Of a DNA stretch of 64,000 nucleotides, positions 12,701 through 23,794 are shown piece by piece; within the stretch, counting starts at the first letter, position 1; each line of letters starts with the position of its first letter. Under the pieces are notes generated by a model. That model searched no databases. It was not told the origin of the DNA and was given only the letters and a program-made list of their open reading frames with translations. The DNA comes from Oryza sativa Japonica Group. Lineage: Eukaryota > Streptophyta > Magnoliopsida > Poales > Poaceae. A program made the position numbers and the translations under genes. Location of the stretch: positions 23,832,001-23,896,000 of the forward strand of contig NC_089043.1 in assembly GCF_034140825.1 (NCBI RefSeq), written 5' to 3'.

Positions 12701-13448
12701 AGGCAGGTGGTTCAGTTCTGAAAATTTCGTTCTAATTAAGCCACAGATCTTCTTCTACTGATTAAGCCACAGAAAAACAGACGGCAAATTTCGCTGTTAC
12801 ATCACAGTTCACAGGTTTTGTAGACGATGAGCAGATACAGAAGTACTCAACTACCTAACTTCCTGGGTCTAAATCTAATCAGGTTTGACAAAAATAAAAT
12901 AAATCGAGAACAATGTTGTTCATTTTCATATTGTCCTCCCATGCAATCAGTTAGTCCAAAGAACTGTGGAATTTGCATGATCCGTGGCCTGCAAAAAACA
13001 CACACAACAAAATCAGTGATTCGAACTAATCACTTAATCAGCACGGCAGGTTAACCACTGAAGTGTAAAATAGAAGCATATTAAGATACACCGAATAAGT
13101 TGCTTGTGCTTGCAGAAAATGGTAAAGTGCGTGCCCAAGAGTAACAGATAATAGTGCACCATTAGCAGATTTGGTATCCTGATTTCTCCTAGTTGAGTTA
13201 GCAAAGGACCTTTCTTTTGAGTCGAAAGCAACATCCACCAAGGCTACTTTTACCAAGTTATAAGCTAAGTGAGATGCTAAAGAACAGAAGAAGATCATAC
13301 ATACACGAGCTAGTGTCCAAGGATGTTTAGCTATGAAAGGGAGCATTACACTGACGTCCCACCTAAAATGCTTACACTGTCATGAATGAAATGACTATTT
13401 TCTTCTGCACACAGAGAACTTGCTAGAGAATACTCATCATGTCACATA
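9774..13448. other. Intergenic region without a supported gene
   Basis: The first 350 bases are the GC-rich upstream flank of the zinc-finger gene. The rest is AT-rich. Near 10.68-10.77 kb a frame followed by GGTACC and a piece after TTGTTGCAG at 11.095 kb look weakly exon-like on the plus strand (see findings). From 11.3 to 13.4 kb I see only short chance frames. Confidence 0.5.
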
Positions 13449-13450
13449 TA

Positions 13451-13631
13451 TTTGACGTTTAGGATAAGATTTGGTCGAACTTTTGAAACTTTGATAATCA
13501 ATTTTATATCATAACAAGTTTATAAAATCTAATGATATTATAATATTATGATAGTACTTTTGAAGGCAAAACTAAGCATTTGAGAAATTATTCATGGCCA
13601 AAGTTCCAGAAGCTTGACCAACCCTTGTTCT
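13451..13631. mobile_element. Small TIR element (MITE)
   Basis: The left end TTTGACGTTTAGGATAAG is mirrored by the right end, which reads TTTGGCGTTTAGAACAAGG on the other strand. Both ends are flanked by TA. Inside, GGTCGAAC and GCTTGACC blocks also pair. There is no coding sequence. Confidence 0.5.
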
Positions 13632-14684
13632 AAACGCCAAATATTTGTCAGCAGAGGAAGTACGTTGTAAAGGAGAAAAATAAAGAGGCAGTGTCTCAGC
13701 ATTTTTCCCCACTCCCAAATGTCCAGCTGTCTAAGAACAGTTTATAGTCATGGCCCTGCAAATGCCTGTGTATGCTTTGCAGGGATGCAGGTTGCAGGCT
13801 TGCAGTTGGCCTTACTCAAGGCTATGCGAAATGTGCAGGTGGGTTTGAGTCTTTTGACCAAATCAATATATGGTCCAAGTTCACAAGCATGCGAGCATGT
13901 ACTGTGGCATTTGGATGGAAGGCAACCCACGGATCATACTTTGTCCGCAGTAATGACAGCCAAGCAGTCAGCTCCATTCGTCTGAATGAATCTTTCAGAA
14001 CAAATGTGCAGACTGAAAATCTTTTGGAAGTGAGCCAGGGAGAGACAAACATCATAAATAGATCCTAATAAAGATGCCTTCTACTGTATATGCACTACGC
14101 AAATGACTAATGGGGAATTTTGGGGTATTATATTAGCATGAACAAATGAATTAGCTTCTACAGTAGTGTTTAACATATGCTCATTGTTCAACATGGTTCA
14201 GAAATTTCATTCTTTAAAATTATACTTTATCATTTAAATTAAGTACCAAATGTATGTTCCAAAATCCTAGCGAGGAGTTCCAATTATAGGACTACACAAG
14301 CTACGGTAACCCAAATTCTAAATATGAACCTATCTGAAAACACTAGCATTAGATATGCTTAAATTAGTAACATTCAAAAATCAAAACCAATCGGGATCGA
14401 GATCATAATGTATTGGGTCAACTGAAGTGCTGTTGATTAATATTATCAGGTACAATTATATCCTGGGCACCTGTAATCTGATTCCAGCAAATAGTTTCTT
14501 ATTGACAATGCACTTGTAATCCTACTGTCCTAGAAATTTCATCCTTCTCCAGTTGACACTGACTTCAGAAGTCATTTAAATAATCAAACCTAATCCCAGG
14601 AGATACGTAAGATTATTTGTTTTCATCAACCCAATCATCAGAAAAGACAACTAAACGAGAAGACATCGCCTAGTGCTGTAATGC
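13632..14684. other. Intergenic, 3' flank of the glucanase gene
   Basis: Several short frames overlap at 13.72-14.07 kb on both strands without domains or codon bias. The remainder is AT-rich. No repeats or promoters could be identified. Confidence 0.45.
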
Positions 14685-16439
14685 TCACAAAAAATTGCAA
14701 GCTTGACCAGCTTTCACGAGTTCATCACCAATGCCATAAAGACATCGCCTTTATTCCCTCACCAGCAAAACGCCACATCTATTCTAGACCTTACAGAATT
14801 CTAATTTCTAAAGAACCAGCATCCAAAGTAAATTCATCCATCAACCTAGATCACTAAAGATGGAAATCATAAATTGCATTTGCATGTATCAATCGAAATC
14901 TGAGCAAAAATGGAGTAAAATTTTCCAGATATTTTTCAGGCTTACTTGGATCTTTGGTGGTCTCCTCGGCGAGGTTGTTGAAGTAGCACGTCGCACCGGT
15001 CTTCCTCAGCTGCTGCCAGTACGAGTTGAAGGCGTAGCTGGCGTGCGCCGCCGTGGTGTTCGGCCGGAAGCACTCCCCGCCGGGCTGGATGGCGTCGCAC
15101 GTCCCGTTCCCCTGCCCGCACGCGTACGCCAGCGCGTCGCCCACCGCCGTCTCGTTCAGCTTCTCGCCGCGGCGGCCGGCGAGCACGCACCACACGGGGC
15201 CCTTGTACGGCGCGTCGTTCTCCGGCGGCGGCAGCAGCGGGTACGACCGGAGCGGCCGCGCTCCGGCGAGGTCAACCGGGTACACCGCCGTGCCGTTGGC
15301 GTAGTACAGCCCCCAGTGCCGCTCCGTGCCGGGCCCCGGCTTGAGGTCCTCGTTGTAGAGCGAGAACACGAACACCGGCATCTTCGCGCCGGGCCGCGCC
15401 GGCGTGCCGGGGCTCCTCGCCATCCGCGCCGCGAGGTTCCTGTTGTAGATGGCGGCGTTGTGGGCGTTGCAGCCGATCTGCTCGTAGTCGCCGCCGTTGG
15501 GCCAGCCGGTCTCCGCGATGCCCAGCTTCACGCCCCCGTACCCCAGCTTCGCCATCGCGTGCACCACGGCGTCGAGCATTTCGTCGAGCATGTTGGTGTA
15601 TGTGAGCCCCGTGCCCGGATCAACGTAGCGGCCGCCGCCGCCGCCGCCCTGGAAGAGCGCGTACTCGAGCGGGACGGTGTCGTTGTTGCCGGCCCAGACG
15701 AAGTACGGGTAGGCGTCGACGAAGTAGTACGAGTTCGTCCCGTTCAAGAACCGGAGCAGCGGGCGCACGACGTCGCCGGCGATGTCGGGGCGGAACGCCG
15801 CGGCGGACGGCGGCCGCGGGAACGACCCCGACGTGAGCGCGTCCATGGCGAGCGTGGTGCTGATCTTGACGCTGCTGATCCTCCTCCTCCGGAGGCTCAC
15901 GTGGAGGTTCTCCATGGCCGGCACGATGCGGGGCCAGGTGGAGTTGGCGATGGAGTAGTCGGAGAGGAGCTCGTTGCCGACGAGGAGGTACTTGACCCGC
16001 GTCTCCGGGTAGTAGGGCACCAGATTCTCCGCCACCCACCTGTCCGCGGCGGCGGCGGAGGCGGCGAGCCCCGGGATGATCTCGTTGGGCACCATGATCG
16101 ACACCCGCATGCGCGTCCCCGCCAGCGCGCGGAGCACGCTCGAGTTCGCGTCGTAGATCTTCACCGACCCGGCCCCCACCGCCCGGAGGAGCTCCACCGA
16201 CCTCGCCGGCGGCGGGATGTCGTCCGCCACCCTCCCGTAGTTCACCCCGATGCCATGCGCCGCCGCGGTGCTCCTCCCCTGCGCCACCACTACCCCCACT
16301 CCCAGCCAAAAAAAAATTAAAAAAAACATTTAGCCATATCTCAAGTAAGAACACGAGAAGGCGGAGGTGGTGGGCGGCGGCGCTCACCGTGGCAGCCGGC
16401 GAGGAAGACGACGACGAGGAGGGCGGCCATGGACGCCAT
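14685..16439 (-). CDS. Glucan endo-1,3-beta-glucosidase, GH17 with X8/CBM43 domain
   Basis: Three exons (16439-16388, 16298-14946, 14710-14685) give 476 residues. Exon 1 starts MASMAALLVVVFLAGC and, with the start of exon 2, supplies a secretion signal ending near VAQ. The GH17 barrel begins at GIGVNYGR. The proton donor is E127 in VGNELL and the nucleophile is E280 in GIAETGWPNGG. The X8/CBM43 module (about 387-476) starts at WCVLAG and contains the conserved cysteines and CYFNNLAEETTKDP. Family members cleave 1,3-beta-glucan (callose) in the wall. Because no long hydrophobic tail follows the last exon (TGQACNFL), a GPI anchor is not evident. The last exon encodes only nine residues; its phase and the cysteine context fit the family, but retention of the second intron would give a different 34-residue tail ending at 14854. 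Confidence 0.92.
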
Positions 16440-17064
16440 GGGTGAAGGTGTTCGACGGTGGCGTGGGAAACTGGAGCGGGATGTCTTCTGGAAGGGGGGT
16501 TTTAAGTAGGAGTTTTAAATTAAAGTGTTTAGGGTTAGCCTTGACAACGGTTGCATTGGGTTAAGCGGTTAATCCTGTGGGCTTTCGAGTAAACAATGTA
16601 ATTAACGTTTTTTTACTACTACTAGTGAGGTAGAGGCAAAGCTGGGGTGCAAATGCCAAGTGCAAAGTGGGGAGGAGACACATGCTTGCGAGGAGAAAGG
16701 CGATATGGGAGAAAATTACAGGGAAAGCCTGTGGATTTGTATATTTTTACCTGTGGCATTGGCCGTTGCCCATTGCCTTCTCTGCTTTTGTGCATTGGAT
16801 CCTCTGTTTTTTTTTTTGCCTACTTTTTTTTTTTCGTTTCAGGGGTCATTGGATCCTCCGTTTTGGGGGAGAAGTTCACTTTGGTCATTTGGTGAAGGTG
16901 GCTTTGCAATCGACCTATTGTTTTTGTCTCTTTTTTTCACTAGGGCCTTTTCTCCTTTATTTTTAAGGATTGTTTTAATTAGATGCGACCTGTCATAAAA
17001 CCGTGCAAAGAATAAAGAGTACTCTACTTCATGTGTTGTGTTAGACACTTGACAGTGTTGTGTA
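16440..17064. other. Upstream flank of the glucanase gene
   Basis: This is a promoter-side region with T-rich tracts (for example around 16810-16840 and 16920-16935). Three plus-strand open frames at 16.65-17.0 kb are low-complexity Phe/Leu-rich translations of those tracts. No clear TATA box was identified. Confidence 0.4.
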
Positions 17065-17067
17065 CTA

Positions 17068-17309
17068 GGGGTGTGTTTGAGGAGAAGGGGATTGAGGAGG
17101 TTGGGAAGATACGTAAAATAAGGTGAGCCATTAGCACATGATTAATTGAGTATTAATTATTTTAAACTTTAAGAATAAATTAATATGATTTTTTAAATCA
17201 ACTTTTCTATAGAAATTTTTTGCAAAACACACACCGTTTAGTAATTCAGTAAGCGTGCGCGCGAAAAACAAAACAATCTTTCTCTCTTTCTCCTGCGCTC
17301 GAACGCAAC
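17068..17309. mobile_element. MITE with CTA flanks
   Basis: The left end GGGTGTGTTTGAGGAGAAG and the right end (inverted GGTTGCGTTCGAGCGCAGGAG) form terminal inverted repeats. CTA flanks both sides (17065-17067 and 17310-17312). The interior carries the GATTAATTGAGTATTAATTA block shared with the elements near 1 kb and 51 kb, which marks one local family. Confidence 0.6.
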
Positions 17310-17406
17310 CTAGATGAAGAGAGAATGTGCAACGAGCATATATGTGTAGGAAGTTTCCATCGCTTTTGTTTCTTTATCCTTTTGGCTTTTGGCAGTAGCA
17401 CTGTTA

Positions 17407-17640
17407 CTCTAACCGTCCTATAATATAAGGGATTTGAGTTTTTATTTGTACTGTTTGACCACTCGTCTTATTCAAAAAAATTTAGATTTATTATTTATTT
17501 TTTTTGACTTACTTTATTATCCAAAGTATTTTAAGCATAATTTTTTGTTTTTTATATTTACACAAATTTTTTGAATAAGACGAGTGGTCAAACAATACAA
17601 ATAAAAATTCAAAATCCCTTATATTATTGGACGGAGGGAG
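17407..17640. mobile_element. Stowaway-like MITE with long inverted arms
   Basis: TA duplications flank it at 17405-17406 and 17641-17642. The arms pair over about 80 bases; the CACTCGTCTTATTCAAAAA block on the left is inverted on the right, and the right end is GGACGGAGGGAG. The RNA would fold into a long hairpin. Confidence 0.7.
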
Positions 17641-17750
17641 TAGCTAGTAGGAGGAATAACATGATGCAGCTAAAGAGAGGAAAGCGAGAAGAAACGCACA
17701 ATCCCTCGTCCTCCTGCCTTTTCTCGTCGAACCAAATCACCCCCTCGCCT

Positions 17751-17852
17751 CATCCTTCCTCCTTTAGAGTGTGCGTGGCTATAGGGTTCACAATTTTGAT
17801 CCATCCTTCCTCCTTTAGAATGTGCGTGGCTATAGGGTTCACAATTCTGATA
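17751..17852. repeat. 51-base direct duplication
   Basis: Two adjacent copies begin CATCCTTCCTCCTTTAGA at 17751 and 17802 and differ at only a few positions. There is no coding role; it is the source of an apparent repeated peptide in overlapping short frames. Confidence 0.7.
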
Positions 17853-18552
17853 TCGGATCAAAATCCGCTCACCATAAGTATCATTGGATTTTCGCTGAAT
17901 CCATTGATAAACCGACAAAAACCAATAAAATCTGAATAAATTCTATCAAAATTTTAAAATTCAGTTCAATTTTTTTAATCTAACCTAAAAATCTGAGTGG
18001 TTTATGTATTCGATGAATCAGTCCACTGAAATTGTGAACCCTGACGCGCACGTCATTTTGGCTGCACTGCACACGGACGGACACCGCAACCAAACACCGA
18101 CGACTGCGCCATCGACGCGGTCCGCTGCCGCACGACGCACGCACGCACGACAGCAGGAAGGGCGACGACTTGATCACGCGTCGGTGGATGTTGTCTCACG
18201 CGTCTACGTGGGGGCGAGTGGCAACGTTGCTGGGCTTGTAGGCGAGATCGATTGGCCTTCTGTTTGTCCGGCCTGTTAAGGGTTTTGAGGACATATGGTC
18301 TTTCTTGGAAAAAAGTACACCGGAGGTCCTCCATCTTGTCACCGAATTACAAAATCATCCCTCAACCCAAAAACTGGTGCAAAATAGATCCCTCGGTGGT
18401 ATTGTTACCGGTTTTGGCTGACTTGGCGCCTACGTGGCTCCTTTGACTAGGTGTTCATACTACGTGGCGATTACGTGGCAGTTTCATCCAAAAATAATAA
18501 TAATAAATAGGCTGGGCCCACTGGTCAGGTCTCCTTCTTCCTTTTCTCTCCT

Positions 18553-18725
18553 CTAGCCGTCGTCGCCCTCCTCGCCGTTACGGTCGCCGCGCAGGCCCTG
18601 GAGCGGAGCCATCTTGTGCGCCGGGATGGGGGTCACTCGCAGGGCGAGGTCCCCGGCCACCACCCCCGCGCCGGTCTCTACCCCGCTCAGCAGTAGCGAG
18701 GAGGAGGGACGCCCGCTGCCGATGA
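18553..18725 (-). pseudogene. Second captured GC-rich gene fragment, origin unknown
   Basis: Directly after the truncated pseudouridine synthase piece lies a GC-rich stretch with an open frame containing VETGAGVVAGDLALRVTPIP and a stop near 18553. Its composition and abrupt junction suggest a separately captured piece of a 5' exon. No family is recognised. Confidence 0.4.
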
Positions 18726-18821
18726 ACCTGTGGTCAAAACACAAAATCCATCGAGAAAAATCTTCAGTGCAAGCTTATGGTTATACATGCTGACCTATGA
18801 TGAACAGACTCTTGAGCTCAC

Positions 18822-19710
18822 CAATTTTGAACCTTCTTCATTTCCATATAACAGAGCTGCTGCTGCAAGCACATCCATGCTGTTATGTACTGGCAAATTT
18901 CCCTTCATGGGCACTTTCGTGGGCTTGTTAAGCACAAGTATAGCAGAATCCTGAAATTTCAAAATTTTGCATACAATTATGACTCTGAATGATGTAAATT
19001 AAAAACAGTAAGCTCCAAAAAATACACTAAATTGATTACCTTGTGGATGACAGGCCTTCTCAATCTCATCTCTAATCTCGCCCTCTGCCACTGACACAGG
19101 AAGGTGAATTCTCATGCCAGGCTCCATCACATCATTATGCTTGATCTGCAACAAACTGCTGAGCATATTTACTTCATTCAAACCGCAGAACAATAGTATA
19201 CAAACAGATTTTAGGAACGAAATCTCTATTGTACCTATACCTTCTTGAGATGATGCTTCTGGCTCTTAGTAGTTTCAACTGAAACCTCATGATCAGAGCA
19301 CTCGGAATGAACCTGGTAAACGGGGAACAGATAGTTTCACTTCATACAAAAAAGGAATCCCTAAATGTAGAGCCAACTGCGTATGACATCAAACTGAGAG
19401 AAAAGATTGCAAGAGAAAAACTGCGGCGCCGTCCTCCTCCTCTTCCACATCGCCCCGTCGACGCCCCGCAGCCCGGCGCGGGGGAGGTCCTGGCAGTCGA
19501 CGTCGAGGCCGCGGAGGGACTTGACGATGGGGGCGAGGTCAACGGCGATGGGGGCGACGGAGGCGCCGCTCTCCTCGAAGGCGGCCGCGCCGCCGCCGGA
19601 GTACGGAGGCGCCGCTCTCCTCCGACCCCGCCGGCGAGCTCGAGGCCGTCGAGCTCCCCTCCTCCCTCGAGGTGCTCCAGGAGCGGTTGCTTCCCCCGCG
19701 GCGCCGACGT
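18822..19710 (-). pseudogene. Captured fragment of RluA-type RNA pseudouridine synthase
   Basis: On the minus strand, exon-like pieces with GT-AG borders lie in gene order. A GC-rich first-exon piece (about 19710-19440) contains VKSLRGLDVDCQDLPRAGLR. Then come 19312-19241 (24 codons), 19145-19040 (contains KHNDVMEPGMRIHLPVSVAE) and 18950-18822 (43 codons, ILVLNKP then GNLPVHNSMDVLAAAAL). The last two match the S4-like and N-terminal catalytic-domain part of plant RluA-type enzymes, which convert uridine to pseudouridine in organellar or ribosomal RNA. Capture stops just after GTTCATCGG, the start of the HRLD-type active-site exon, so the catalytic aspartate motif is absent and no active enzyme is expected. 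Retained introns show that genomic DNA, not cDNA, was captured. Confidence 0.75.
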
Positions 19711-20083
19711 CTTCCCCCACCTCTGCTCGCCTGCAGTCCAGTACAGCCTCGCGCTCGCGCTCAGCAGGCAAGAGAGAAGAGAACAGGGAGGACAGAGATG
19801 ACGTGGCATTCTGATATGTGGGTCCCACGCTGACTCAGCTGTCACGTAAGACAAAACTGGTGTCAAAACCACCAAAAGACCAATTGTGACCGGTTTTGAT
19901 TAGTTAAGGGACGCCGGATATCTGGTTTTACGGTTGGGGACGATTTTGTAACTCGATGACAAGTTGAGGGACCTTCAATGTACTTTTTCCGGTCCTTCTT
20001 TATGGTTGGAATGAGCCCATGGTGTAAAGTCCGAATGAAATAAAGCCCATTTTGCGTTGTTAACTCGTTCATACTTCTTTCAT

Positions 20084-20197
20084 CCTAAAATATAAGGTAC
20101 ATTCACCGAATGAGACTCATCTTAATACTACAAATCTGAACAGCTAGGATGTGTCCCATTCGATCAAAGTACCTTACATATTCTAGGACGGATGGAG
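20084..20197. mobile_element. Stowaway-like MITE
   Basis: TA flanks at 20082-20083 and 20198-20199. The ends CTTCTTTCATCCTAAAATA and (inverted) CTCCATCCGTCCTAGAATA are related terminal repeats; the element is 114 bases and non-coding. Confidence 0.65.
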
Positions 20198-20569
20198 TAC
20201 TATTTTAGAGGGAAAGGTCGACTTCACGTCCTCAACTACGTGTCTTGAGTTTCATTCGCATCTCTCAACTATAAAACAGGCTATAGAACGTCCACGAACT
20301 TTTAAAATTAGTACAAATCAAATCTCTCCGTGGCATCGAGAGCAATTTTGAGCTTTCTCGTTCCCACCAAGCCTACAGCATCCACACCATCTCGTTCCCT
20401 TTTCTCGCTTTCCTCAATTATAGGGTTATCGAGGTTCCCAGGGAAGATCCAAGCGGTTTAGCCAGATGAGGAGCCCAACGAGGCCTGCCGATGGAAAGAG
20501 CATATCGGGCTGCCGCCGCACCACCTTCGCATTCCAATGTCATTGGCCACATGAGAGAGAGAGAGATAG

Positions 20570-21350
20570 AGAGAGATGCAGAGAGCTACAAATCGAACGT
20601 CCGATGTTGTAAAAAAAATCGGACGGATAAATGTTTCAGTTGACCGTTGGTGCAACATTAAGTTATACATGGTGAAACAAAAAATCCAGCCTCTAAAACA
20701 TATAAAAATTCTGTGAAACACAATAAAGTCATATGGTGAAACATATTTCTATCACGTATGAAACATTACGTTTTTATTGTTTGAAACACATGTTTTTCTT
20801 TCATCAGAATATAATCACGTGATATCTTGTTATAAAGATTTAATTATAACGAATTCAACGGTGTGATCGAATCGCTCATCAAATAAGTAGTTTGGAAGAT
20901 TCTTTTTAAGATTACTAAATAGTTGTATGCATGTATGGTGTGGGGAGAAAGTCAATAAAATGGTACGAGAGAGAGAGTGGAGGCATATGTGTCTCATATT
21001 TTTTCAGCGCGAAGCATTGAGTTATACGTGGTGAAACAAAAAAAAATCAGTTATTGAAACATTTAACTTTTCTATGAAACACAATGAAAACTCACGTTGA
21101 AACATATTGCTACTGCGTCTGAAACATTAAACTTAACGGACTGAAACATACATTTTTCTTTCATTGGAATGTAATGATGTGATATCTTGTTATAAAGATT
21201 TAATTATAACAAATATAATGGTGTGATCATATCACAGATTGGATAAGTAAATCATAAGAAAAAATTATTTTGAAGATCATTATAATATGTATGGATGTAT
21301 GGAGTGGATAGGGAGGTAGTAGTTTGCCCGTCTAATTTTTGTTTGTTGCG
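20570..21350 (-). repeat. Non-coding repeat with many TGAAACA motifs, copy 1
   Basis: The segment contains two diverged tandem halves (about 20650-20880 and 21030-21240), each with GTGAAACA and TGAAACAT-type motifs followed by GATATCTTGTTATAAAGATT and GGTGTGATC. The inverse of the last blocks occurs at 42.58-42.66 kb, so this and 42470-43230 are opposite-orientation members of one family. No terminal structure is certain and no transposase is present. Confidence 0.5.
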
Positions 21351-22098
21351 TCAGACGTCTAATAGGAAGCATTTCCGGAGAAAGACGGGAGGGGAGATGG
21401 GTGAAGGGAGATAAGAGGCGAGAGAGTGAGGAGGCACCATGTGGATTCCATTGATATTTTTTTTGCTTCTATTGTTATGTAAGTGCACATAAACGTCACA
21501 TGGAATTAAAATCAAGTCAGCAAGCCATGTAGATGTCGTGCTAGCCGAAACCGCTGTTAATAGTATCGAGTGACTTAATTTGTATCCTTTTTAGAAGTTG
21601 AATTGTTGAAACGTAATTTTTACCTGATTCTACGGTTCAGGGACGCCAACGAACGAAACTTGACCCGTCGTTGGGTTACGTGGACTTTCTCCTATTTTGA
21701 AATTTTCATGTTGAGTTGTCTACACACTGGCCCGACTGAATTGTCGTCAATGCCTAAGCCGCAGTAAAGTACTACTACTAGTTTACTACTGCAGTGTACC
21801 GGCGTGCGGTGCGGAGCGCGGCCACGTCCGCCGCCGCCTCGCCTCGGCGAGGAGCCAAGCCGCCGGTCAAACAAAGGCTACTGCCAATGCGATCCGATCC
21901 CATGGCCTCTCTCCATCTATCTCTCGATGGTAGACTAGTTCGATCCGCCGCTGCCATAAGTACGGCCGCGCCTGGCAGCTACTGTCGCAAATTGCCCCCG
22001 ATTCCCTCTTCTCAGTCGCAGAACGGTACCCCTCGTACGAAAACGAGGCTCAGTCGGTTAGGAATTTCTGTAACCGGTTTCACCTCTGGGCAAGGGCC
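21351..22098. other. Upstream region of QOR1
   Basis: An AT-rich part to about 21.75 kb is followed by a GC-rich 5' flank. Open frames at 21692-21874 (minus) and 21794-22207 (plus) overlap this leader and do not agree with the QOR1 reading frame. No TATA box could be chosen with confidence. Confidence 0.4.
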
Positions 22099-23441
22099 AT
22101 GGCCACTTCTTCTCGGAGGATGCGCGCCGTGCAGTACGACAAGTACGGCGGTGGAGCTCAAGCACTCAAGGTATACAATGATTCGTTCAATTAACGTCCA
22201 TGGTTAGCTATTAAGCAATGCATCAAGCATATGTGATTATGTCTGATTGTGTTGGTTTGTACCGTGGGTGCTACTGCTTCAGCATGTGGAGGTACCGATC
22301 CCGACGCCGAAGAAAGGCGAGGTGCTGATCAAGATGGAGGCCGGCAGCATCAACCAGGTCGACTGGAAGTTCCAGAAAGGTGTCGCTCGCCCGTTCATGC
22401 CCAACAAGTTCCCCTTCATCCCAGGTAGTAGTAATCCAAGATCAAAACATGCATGGCATTGGCATAGCACACCAACTGCTAATTGAAATGGTCAATTGTT
22501 GATTAATCACTGATGCATTCATGGATGGTCGAACAGTTTATGATCTTGCCGGAGAGGTCGTGGAGCTGGGCCGCGGCGTGAGCAGCTTCAAGGTCGGCGA
22601 CAAGGTCATCGCCATCAATTTCCCTGTAAGATTGTTAGTTATATGATATGAGTTTTGGCAGAGTAGATTAGTTTGTGTTGATTTCGACGTGATAATATTG
22701 CTGTGATCCGTGTAATGGCAGGGCGGCGGCGGGCTCGCCGAGTACGCGGTGGCGCAGGCGTCGCGGACGGCGCCGCGGCCGCCGGAGGTGTCTGCGGCCG
22801 TGGGCGCGTGCCTGCCGATCGCCGCCGTCACGGCGCTCGTGGCGCTGAGGACCGCCGGTGTCAGCTTAGACGCCGGCGACGGCGGCGGCGGCGGCGCCAA
22901 GAAGAACGTGCTGGTCACCGCGGCGTCCGGCGGCGTCGGCCACTTCGCGGTGCAGCTGGCGAGCGCCGCCGGGCACCGCGTCACGGCGACCTGCGGCGCG
23001 CGCAACGCCGGCCTCGTCGGCGGCCTCGGCGCCGACAAGGTGCTCGACTACGCCACCCCGGAGGGCGCGGCGCTGCGGAGCCCCTCGGGGCGGAGGTACG
23101 ACGCCGTGGTGCACTGCGCGGCGGTGGCGGGGCTCCCGTGGTCCGCGTTCGCGCCGGTGCTCGCCGACGCCGGCGTGGTCGTCGACCTCACGCCGGGCGC
23201 CGCGGCCTTCGCCACGGCGCTGCGGCAGAGGGTGACCTTCTCCAGGAAGAGGCTGGTGCCGCTGTTCGTGTCGCCGACGAAGGAGGACATGGAGCTCGTC
23301 GCCGGCATGGTGGCGGAAGGGAAGCTCAGGGCGGTGATCGAGTCGAGGCACCCGCTGAGCAGGGCGGAGGAGGGCTGGGCCAGGAGCATGGCGGGGCACG
23401 CCACCGGCAAGATCATCGTCGAGATGGGAGACGAACAGTGA
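22099..23441 (+). CDS. QOR1: NADPH:quinone oxidoreductase-like protein (MDR family), 340 residues
   Basis: Four exons (22099-22170, 22283-22424, 22537-22625, 22722-23441) join in phase. The protein is a zinc-free medium-chain dehydrogenase/reductase: an N-terminal GroES-like part (RAVQYDKYGGG, HVEVPIPTPKKGEVLIKM), then a Rossmann fold with VLVTAASGGVG at about 163-173 for NADPH. There are no zinc-ligand cysteines. It resembles chloroplast-envelope quinone oxidoreductase homologs, which reduce reactive alpha,beta-unsaturated carbonyls or quinones; an ordinary transit peptide is not obvious, as in those homologs. In exon 3 the usual PGxDxAG-like motif reads PVYDLAGE. The ATG at 22099 is favoured because it precedes the conserved MRAVQY block. 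Two further genes with identical intron phases lie at 43.5 and 47.7 kb. Confidence 0.92.
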
Positions 23442-23794
23442 GTGTGAGCTCGACGGATTTGTGGCCTGGAAGAACAGAATAAGATACGATTTTGTAGCGT
23501 GCAACTGTGCATGTATAGATGTACTGCTTGAGTCTTTTATTGACTCTCATCGTTTGTTTGTTTGTTAGCTTATAAGCCACAATCATCAAAATTTAAGTTT
23601 TCAAACTAAATTTGGTATTATTTGTTTTCTTTAACCTTTGGCTTTTAAACAGCTAAGAATAAAATATAAAGACCCCACCCTAATTATTGTTCACCATTGT
23701 CTTGTTTATTTTTCTATGGCTTATCAACCGATGCAACCAATGTCATTCAAATACTCGTACTTGGTCTATGGTGATCACTACTGACTAGCACTTA

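Larger units (their letters stand above)
18307..19990. mobile_element. Pack-MULE carrying pseudouridine synthase gene pieces
   Basis: The left end GGAAAAAAGTACACC and the right end (inverted GGAAAAAGTACATTG) start terminal inverted repeats of about 60 bases or more with a shared TTACAAAATC(A/G)TCCC block. The flanks GGTCTTTCTT (18297-18306) and GGTCCTTCTT (19991-20000) are a target duplication with one mismatch, typical in size for Mutator-like elements. No transposase is present. The interior holds several exons, with their introns, of an RluA-family pseudouridine synthase gene on the minus strand, followed by a second GC-rich piece of unknown origin. Non-autonomous elements carrying host DNA in this way are called Pack-MULEs in rice. 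Confidence 0.85.

Noticed and set aside
14860-16320. 486-codon plus-strand frame opposite the glucanase
   Set aside because: It is an antisense shadow of the GC-rich glucanase exon: Arg/Val/His-rich composition, no domains, and the minus strand has complete GH17 and X8 motifs.
16647-16998. Phe/Leu-rich membrane-protein-like frames
   Set aside because: The hydrophobic stretches are translations of poly-T tracts in non-coding DNA upstream of the glucanase gene.
19289-19875. Independent gene inside the Pack-MULE
   Set aside because: The overlapping frames on both strands are translations of the captured GC-rich first exon; the minus-strand frame with the pseudouridine synthase sequence explains them.
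22703-23504. Long Arg-rich frames on both strands over QOR1 exon 4
   Set aside because: They are shadows caused by high third-position GC. Only the frame with the NADPH-binding AASGGVG motif fits splicing and the paralogs. The same applies at 44.25-45.0 kb and 49.4-50.3 kb.
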